Assembly (NCBI GenBank): GCA_030522415.1
Contig: CM060114.1
Span: 29,888,804 to 29,952,803, forward strand
Direction of reading: 5' to 3'
Length of the DNA stretch: 64,000 bases
From: Channallabes apus
Taxonomy: Eukaryota > Chordata > Actinopteri > Siluriformes > Clariidae
Within the stretch, counting starts at the first letter, position 1. Each line of letters begins with the position of its first letter. The position numbers and the translations under genes are program-made. Shown in pieces: positions 49,701 through 59,200 of this stretch. The notes below the pieces were generated by a model. It saw only the letters and a program-made list of their open reading frames with translations, searched no databases and was not told where the DNA came from.

Positions 49701-52660
49701 AAGCAGTTTTAAAATATATATATATATTTATATATTAGATTGTATTATAATACAGTATATTATACTATAATATTATATTAGTCTTAATTGTCAAAAAATC
49801 TAACAGTTGTATACACTATGTATTTTTAATGTTTGATAATTTCATTACAAATATTCATTGTAATACTGTTTTTGAATTTCATTGTAAACGTATATACTGA
49901 ATATGCTTAAGCGAATTGACCTGATTTACTGTAGATGTGTACATCAGTTCAACATCAATGAACTGACTTGCATACTGTATTTTTCCCCTCCTTCATATTC
50001 AACACAATTTAATTATGTTTTTCATCAAAGAAGCAACTCCAGATCCTATCACTGTGCCTATAGACTTGTACCGTAGGCACTAGGCATTATGGGTGCATCG
50101 CTTAATCCGTCTCTCTTCTTACCCTGATGCACCATTGCTTTGGAACATGTTCAATCTGGATTCATCAGACCACATGACCTTTTTCCCAAGGCTGTGCTCA
50201 CTAGCAAATCAAAGCCTTCTTTCCCAATTAGCCTCACAGCTGTTTAGTCCCAAACCCTTGTGTTCTCTTCGCATTGTGGGTGCAGAAGTGCTCTTCTTTT
50301 CACTATTAATCATAGCTGTGATTTTCTTTTTTTTGTTTTTAAAATTTTTTCCTCCTTTTTATCCGAATTTTCTCCCCTAATTTAGTCGTGTCCAATTGCT
50401 CCCGGTCGCTGGAGGCTCCCACATTAAGCTTCTACCGCCGCTCAGTCGGGAGGGCCACAGACAGACCCTCGTGTTTCCTCCGTTCCATGTGGCGTCACCG
50501 ACCTTTTTTTTCTAACTGCTCACTCACGCACCGTTGGGGGCGGCGTAACACACTCGGAGGAACAGTGCTATCCGCTCCCTTCGCCTGCATGAGCTCACAG
50601 ACGCCCCTGATTGGCTTGCAGGGCCGTCATTAATCTCATCCCTCCCCCCTGAGAGAGCTCGGCCAATCAGCTATCTCTAGGCCCTCGGCTGTGAGAGGTT
50701 ACAGCATCACCCGGGGTTCGAACCAGCGATCTCCGGATGATAGGGCGAGCGCTTTACCACTGCGCCACTCGGAGGAGCATAGCTGTGATTTTACCAAATG
50801 TCTGTGTGATCTCTGATCATGATAATTACAAAAAAAAAATGCAACCACATTACTTCCTCGTAGATGATGGTTCACCTTTATTCTTTAAAGTTTTAATGAT
50901 GCATTGGACAGTTCTTAGCCCAATGTTTGTAGATTCAATAATCTCTTTAGTTGTTTTGTTTAATAAATTGACCCTTCTGAAACAGATTAACTTCTTGGCT
51001 ATGACCACAGGGGAGTAAGCCACACCTCAGTATTATTTTTTGATGTCATGTAAGTTGTAGATAGCTGATTTAAGGGTTATGAAGCTTAAACCTAAATAGG
51101 TTGTTTCATAGGGCCTAATTTGAAATGAAGTTGCGGTCATGTGACCTGAAAGCTGCCGAAAAGGGACTTTCACAGCCATGGTGGTTTATTAGATTTTCCT
51201 GTGCAAAACCTTAAGCCACCTTTCGTTGCTTCATATTAAATGGCATTAAATTGTATCGATTAAAGAAACAGGAACAAATGTTTTACTGCAACAGACCATA
51301 AGTGCCTAAAGAAACAATTAAAAAAAAATTGTTTATGTAACAACCTCAGCAGCGACCTCATTTCCCCTCTCATTTGTTCCAACCACTCAGCATTCAACAT
51401 CAACAGTAATACTAAGCATTGGCCTGATAATACTGAATGTCATCATCTGCTCCTGTTTCTCACTGGTTCATGCCTTAAGTTAAATATTTTTATGCTTAAA
51501 TTATCCATAGCTTACTGTGTGGCGAAACAAACAAAAAACATACCTTTGAAACTGTTCAGGTACACTGACTGGGCTGAAAATGAGAGACACAATATGAAGA
51601 AATAAGGGTTGACTCAAGGCTTTTGCACAGTTGTGTAGGTATATCTTTTGGGGCATTGGTGATTTGAATTGGTTTCTCACCTCCGGAAGGCCCGGATTCA
51701 ACTCCCACCCAATGCCGAAACCCCAGCCACTGGATGTACAGTAGTGTCGGTACCAAGCCCCGATAAAATGGGAGGGTTGCATCAAAAAGGGCCTCTGACA
51801 TAAAACCAATGGAATTAGAATTGGGTGCAGATCGGATTGCCCGCCCCCTCGACAGGTTAGATTAACAACAACTGTAGGTAGACTAAGTCACTAACTTACG
51901 AGGGAATTCCGTTCCGAGAGCTCGTCCATAAGTCAAATTTGTTTGTAAGTCCACCAAAGGATACTAACACTATACTAACTAAATGGGTTATACACAGTAA
52001 ATAACTAACATGTTCTATTACTGTACTGTATCTAGACCTTGTTCTTTAGAATTGTGCCGATGGTTAAACAATTCAAGTTAAAAGAACGAGCAATGTCTGT
52101 CATCTTTTTTCACCTACATTCTCTCTATTATTTTCGCTTTTGTCTCCAACATTATTGCTTGGCGCTTTTTAGCAATACCAACTTCATCACTCGCTTTTGG
52201 ACACACTGGACTGCACGCGGCACGCACGTGACAATATGATTTAACTTCCGAGATTAGATATATGTGAATGCATGTTCGTACCTTCAAAAGTCCGTATGTG
52301 GGGAACTTACAGTATTTCCTTTTTGGCTAATGATGAGTTAACCGAAAAGGTTTGGTATGACAGTTATGGTAATTCCATGGAAATGGAAATTCTTTGTCTA
52401 CTTTTAACGACTACTTCTGCACAATGAACTAGATAACTGCGAGTCAGACTTTGGTCTTTGAAATTTTTCCGTGGCCATCACAAGTGTAAACGTGTAACCC
52501 TAGTCAACTGTACTGTATATCTGTGACCTTCTTAAGGTAAGTATTTCTAAAACTTGAGCTATGCATGTGTCTCAGGTTTGCAGTAGTACAGTAAGGTCTA
52601 TAGGAACCGTTGCTTTTTCTTACATCTAACAGGCTACATTAGTAGTAAAACTATTTAAGC

Positions 52661-52697
<37 letters not shown>

Positions 52698-55600
52698 TGT
52701 TAATAATAAAAAAAACCGCTGGTGGGTGGTGTGTTGTTTTCTCAGCAGTTTTTCAGTCTTTACACACTGACACAGCTCTCTCTCTGTTTGTGATATTTGG
52801 TGAGAGAAAGCCTGGTTTCCATGGTGATGCATCTCTCTGCTTCCTCTCTCTCTCTCTCTCACTGTCTGTCTCTCAGGCTCTCCAGCTGGATGTTCGGCAG
52901 TTGAACATAAGCCTTTTGAGGACGTTCCGTGAAGGCGTGGCTGCTGCCCTGGACATTTCACCACGACAAGTTCACATCAACCGGCTGAATGTAAGAACAC
53001 AACGCTGAGCTACACCCTCATCTGATTTTCTACAATTGCGCTTTGTCTCTTATTACTGTTTACCTGTTGCTTGCTCACATCCTTGCACTTTGTTCTGTAT
53101 CCCGTTACACACACACTAGTATGTATAATAATGAAGCATACTGTATATGCGTGCACTTTGCACTTTGAGCGATGATGGAGCAGGTTTTTATGAATAAGCA
53201 CTCGCTCTGCTATTTGCCTCGTTGAACCCGATGCCATGCAGGAGATGGTATGAAAAATCACGAGTTTACTACCTGATATAAAATAAAGTTTCTCATTCAT
53301 CTATAATTCAGTTTCAATCCCAATTAACGTCTAATTTTTAAGGAGAACCAATCGAACTGAAGGAATTAGTTATGCTTTAACTTATTCATGTTCATATGGG
53401 ACATAAATTACAATATACCTGGAACAAATCCCTCAAGGATCGAATTAATATTAGAAGCAAAGTTACACATGTCAATACTATGAAATAGCATTTTGTTTGA
53501 TCTCATAAGGGTGAGTCAAAAATTATCCGCACTCCAATTACGGCGCTTTCCGTTCAGTTCTACTGTCTTCCCAGTCACGGCCGTGCAGGTGTGAACGTGT
53601 TAAATCAGTTTATTTGTAACTGCGGTGCAAGTGATTAGTACCTGGTGCCAAAAGAGCATAAACAGAAGTGTTTGGATATCTGCAAACAAAATTTGTACTG
53701 ATACTCTAAGGAAAGTGAAAGTTTCTTAAAGAGAATCATTACCGGTGATGAGACATGGATTCTTCACTACGAGCCTGAGAGTAAACGGCAGCGTATGGAA
53801 CAGAAACATGAAACACAGAAAAAGTTCAAAAGTTTACCATCAGCTGGAAATTTCATCAATGCTTCCAGTTTTCTGGGATTCCCAAGGGCCAGTACTGGAA
53901 CATTATCAGGAAAAAGGTTCAACAATCAACAGTGCTCATTACAGTGAGACGCTTATTGAAGAGCTGAAGCCTAAACTTCGGATTAACCCCTGAAAGCAGA
54001 CCTACGAGTACGAAGATACACTTCTGCTGAAGAAGTGAAGACAGCGGTGCATTCGTGGCTCGAAGCTCAGCTTAAAACACTTTTTAATTAGGGAATATGA
54101 AAGCTTGTGGACAGATGGACAAAATGCATTGAAAAGCAGAAGATTATGTCGAAAAAAATTGTATATTTTGTTTTTTTTCTTTTCTTTTTTCTTCATTTAT
54201 CTTCATATTTTCATCATATTTCCAAGTCCATTTATGATGCGATGACGTACAGTATGTACACGAAATGACATTTAATAACTGTTAGTTTATAAGTCTAACA
54301 CACACACACATACACACACCACTATTCTTCTTTTTTAAATAATATAATGTCCTAATTTCTGACATTTTTCCTTTCAGTTTTAGCAGTGCTGTATTTGTTT
54401 CATGGTGTAATGTCAATGTGAGTGCCATATATCTTTTTAAAATAATGAATTTTACACTTTTCCCAGACATGACTTTGAGCTTTTACATGTATTCTTTAGA
54501 CGGCACTTATTAATCGAATGCCGCTGACATTTAGGGTGACATTTAGCTCCTGAAAACGTGCTGACAGAAATACGTATAAGTGATGAGACACAAAAAAACA
54601 CAAATGCAAGACGGTTGCTGGAGTGTGACGATGCTCGTGCTCCGTGTCGCTCCAAGCATTAGTCATGAAGAATTACGTGCAATAGAAACCCAATGAAGTG
54701 ATGAATAACGCACGAACACACACACACATGCTTTTTTCTTTTTCTTTTTCTTTTTCAGCCATGCTCTGTATTTTTAGTTTAGTTCCTATTCATATTAGAT
54801 AAATTTTCTGGTGAAAGTCATGTTTTTTTTGACTCCTTATGATTTTCTTTGTTTTTTTTAGGAGCAACAGAATGGCATTGAGTTGTACGTGTCATCAGAC
54901 AGGACCGGAGCGTCGGAGCCGGTGTCCTCAGACGAAGTGATCAGCGCGCTCGACATCAACACTCTGCACAGCAGCCTCGGTCCTTTCGGCATCACCCGGG
55001 TCTCGGCTGAGGTCTGTCTCTGGGATTTTCACTTGTCTTTACGCCACCATCTGGTTTGTTTCAAAAGAAAGATCTTAAAGAATGTTGCTTCATTTTAAGA
55101 CGAGTGTTAGACGAGAATGTTATCAGTTTTATATTGTAATATCAATAATAATATCAATATTATTATTTCAGGTTGAAGCCCACGTACTGTCTCTGCCTAA
55201 TTTATTAATACAAAGGAATCTAATTTGGTAGGCTGAGTATCTTAGACCTTATTTACACTAAGTTCTACTTCTTTCATCATCAGCCAAATAAACTCCCTGT
55301 TCGGTAATTGGCGAGTGAACCACAGATGAGAAATTGAAAAAGTAAATCAGATAAAGATGAAGTTTTAAACCACTTCAACGCTGTTATTTCAGCTTTTATT
55401 CAACATTGCAGTCCAGTGCAGGTTGAACTTCTGGCAGATCTCTAAGTACTGCAAAAGTTTCATTAATTCTGTCCAGCGGTTGATTTAGGACACGCCCACA
55501 GTTTGACGCAACATTTTGATTTCTTATATTTATGGTGCAGGTTAAACTTCAGGCAAATACCTAAAGAGCTGCAAACTTTCATTAAATTTTGTCCAGACAG

Positions 55601-56211
55601 TTTTGCGTGATGACGTAACAAAATCCGTCTGGACAGACATACAGACATACAGATGTATGAAATGCAAAGATATTATTTAAAGATTAAGTTCTGACCAATG
55701 TACAGACAAAACCTTTTTAAAACCTTTTTTAAAATTGTTTATTTTTTACATATAGTAGATAAATATAAAAAAACATCAATTTAAAACAGTTTTCTGAAAT
55801 AATTCTTATATTTTAGTCTGAAGGTTCATGTTGATAATAAAACATTTTGTAAATCCATCTCCAAGAAGCGCTTTCTCATGAGCCGACGTGTAAAGTGTCG
55901 TTGTAATGGGAACATAAATAATTTAAATGAATCAATTAGTAACCCTTCAGATGAACGTGGAGTCTCTCTAAGCACCCTTGAGGAAAAAAAGGTGTTGCAT
56001 CAATGGTACTGTATCATTTAGCAATTAACATCACAAAACCTGACGCTCTCCGCTTCATTCTGACACCCTCAAATATCACCTTATTTTATTTACAATGAAA
56101 TATAATGTTGGGTAAGTTAAAATATTTTACATAAACTTACATAAATCAAAATGAAATGCTGAACGTTTCTAATTAAAGAGCGATTCAGAAATAAAACATA
56201 CTTGATTAGCA

Positions 56212-56285
<74 letters not shown>

Positions 56286-59200
56286 GCTTGGCGTAAGCGT
56301 AAGTATCCACCCCTTGCTTCCTTTGTACTGTCACAACTTTTTTTTTTTAAATTATGACACAAAAGTTAATTAAAAAAGTATTCACCCCCTTTATTTATCA
56401 CTTCAGAACCAGCTTTGGCTCCGTCTCCAACCTTCTGGGACACGCCACTGTCGGCTCTGAGACTTTTAACCCTGAAGTAGCCAGGTTAGACTCGATGGCG
56501 CTTGATTAGTGAGATTCTTTTGTCATAGAGGAAGTCATAACTAAAATAACATTTTTCACTTTATGCTAGTGTTACAAATTCATGTAATGTTATTAGCTAA
56601 CAATAGCTACGAGCAAAGTGAAGAAATTTAAGATAATGAATATGGCTAAAAATGATGATGTTATAAAATCTCTTTTGTGTTTTCTGAAATTAATAGTTGG
56701 CTTTCCTATGTTACTGACAATCTTTGATGAACACATTAATGAAACAAAGTTTCTGAGAGATATTGTAGTTGGCGTTATGTTATTATTTGAGCCAATCAAA
56801 GCAAGTGTTAACAAGTTGCTCGATTTTCTATGACATTGGAAACCACGCTGACTAGTAACTACTACTAATACTGCTTCTATTACTACTACCAATATTACTA
56901 CTTCTATTACTGCTTCATTTACTTCTACTGCTCCTACTATCATAACTACTAATATTACAATTATTACTCGTACATCTCCTACTATTAGTACTACTTTAAC
57001 GATCACTACTATTACTAGTGCTACTATACTATACTATACTATACTGTCTAATTTACTGTAAATCAAATGTCTTCTACGAATCCTGCCCTGTATTTGGCTC
57101 CATACGTTATATTAGTCAGCTGTTCTTAATAATCACCTCCCTACTGACTCTTGATAGAAGGAATTCAATGGGCAGAGCCACATGGGTGAACGTTTTCTTA
57201 AATAACAGACAAATAACATTTTAAGCTTTGCTAGATAAGAGATTTAATGTTTTAGTTAGAAAATTCCTAAAACTAAACTCGTACAGTACCAGTCAAAAGT
57301 TTGGACACAAATTTGGATTTATTTTTGTACATTCCAGAGCAATACTGGATTGTTTCTAAACTACAAACACATATGGCATTATGTAATTAAGTAACAACAG
57401 AAACAAATAACAAACAGCACCTCAGTTTAGAGGCGCTATGAAGGCTTTACGTAGCAGTTACATCTCAATATCATCAACTGTTCCAAAGGAGATTGTTGCA
57501 GACGCCTTCAGTATTGTTTTACCGTGTAGAAAGAAAGAAAAATCAGGAAGGACCATAGAGTTACAGTATACGGCGTGTCCTTTACAGGACTGGTTTTGCT
57601 ATCTCAATGGTTTTCATGATGTTCCAAACTGTTTCGGACACGACGTTACTACTGTATGTTCCAACTCCACTTACAGTAACTAATCATGTCACTTCAGCAG
57701 AATAACAGACATGAATATTTACTTCCAACTCCAACATTTTTGAAATCATTCGAATGCAATCTGTATTCATCCTTATTAATAATTTAGGCTATAATGGACA
57801 GATTTTTGTCTCCAGGTTGTAATACTACTAAATGCAGAATGGATACAGAATGGTTACATTTTGCAACTGTACAGAATAAGAAGGTTATAATTAAGGCGGC
57901 ACGATATTAGGAAAATATGCGATATGCGATATTGTTGTTGAAGACTGCGATAACGATATTTCTTGCGATATAACATTTCCTTAGAGAAATGCATTTTTTA
58001 TTATTACCTTTTTTTTATTATTATTTATTTATATGTAATGATGATACTAAAATAAACAGCTAATAAATATTCGTCTGATGTAATTAAATCTAATTCAGGC
58101 TAAAAAGAAACTATATGTCAAGGAAGTTGCAAATATTTAGACTTCAAAACACTATGAATGACTTAAAACCCTCAGCAGATATTCTGATTTCTGGTTTGCT
58201 GTTACTATAAACCTGCCAACACAATATGAATTACTTTCAAACATTACTTTTTGTTTACGTGTAACCATACACTCATTGATTTCATTTATCGCAATTCTTT
58301 GCAATACCGATATTGCGTATACCATTATCGCGATAATGATAATTTTCCGATATATTGTGCAGCCCTAGTTATAATTTAACTTTCCAAAAACTTGAAGGGA
58401 ACACAATAATTAGTATCACAATGTTCTGTTTATTTCGGGATAACAGCACAGTTATAACATCACGGCGAAAACTTTTTTGCCCAGGATTGTGTAGTTTCCT
58501 GTGTAGTTGCCACCGAAGCAGTTCTGCCCAAGGATGAGCCTTGCGTGGCCGTGACCCTCTCACCAGCTCAATGTTAATGATTTATGGTCTTAATGTCATG
58601 GCTGATCCTTGTATACGCACCTGCTTCTAGAGCTGGTGCCTTGAAACAATAAAGAAGGAGAAGCTCAAAATTCTTCAGTATGACCCCGGGTCATCACATA
58701 CAGTATACAGTGAAACCAAAATGAAGGTTCCAACCGAACAACATCCCGAAACACACAAGTTATATAAGCTTATAAGTTCAGCCTTTATTTATCACTGCAC
58801 AGTGAAAGTCTTTATTCTTTACACATCCCAACTTTTTTGTTAGTAGGCTGGGGTCAGAGTATACTGTAGGGTCAGCTATTATAGAGTACCCCTGGAGCAG
58901 ACAGGGTTAACGGCCTTGCTCAAGGGTCCAACAGCAGCAACCTGATGGAGTTAGGACTCAAACCGCCAACCTTCCAATCAGTAACTCACTTAACACACTG
59001 AGTCACCACCAACAACGCTGGGTGTGGAATTCACAAATTGGAGACTCAACCCTGTCGAAAAATTCGAGCAGCAGGTTTAAAAGGAAATCAACACTTAAAA
59101 GGAATCAACATAATTATCTTTATTACACGGGTAATTATGCAATAAGAGTTGGCAAATATCCAGAAAAAGACATTTCCAACGAGCTTGTTGATGTCCGCTA

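Noticed and set aside
50705..50777. tRNA gene on the minus strand
   Set aside because: A and B boxes are present but it is the head of a SINE with a target duplication; the same head occurs at 10855-10918. No anticodon arm or acceptor stem of a real tRNA can be built convincingly.
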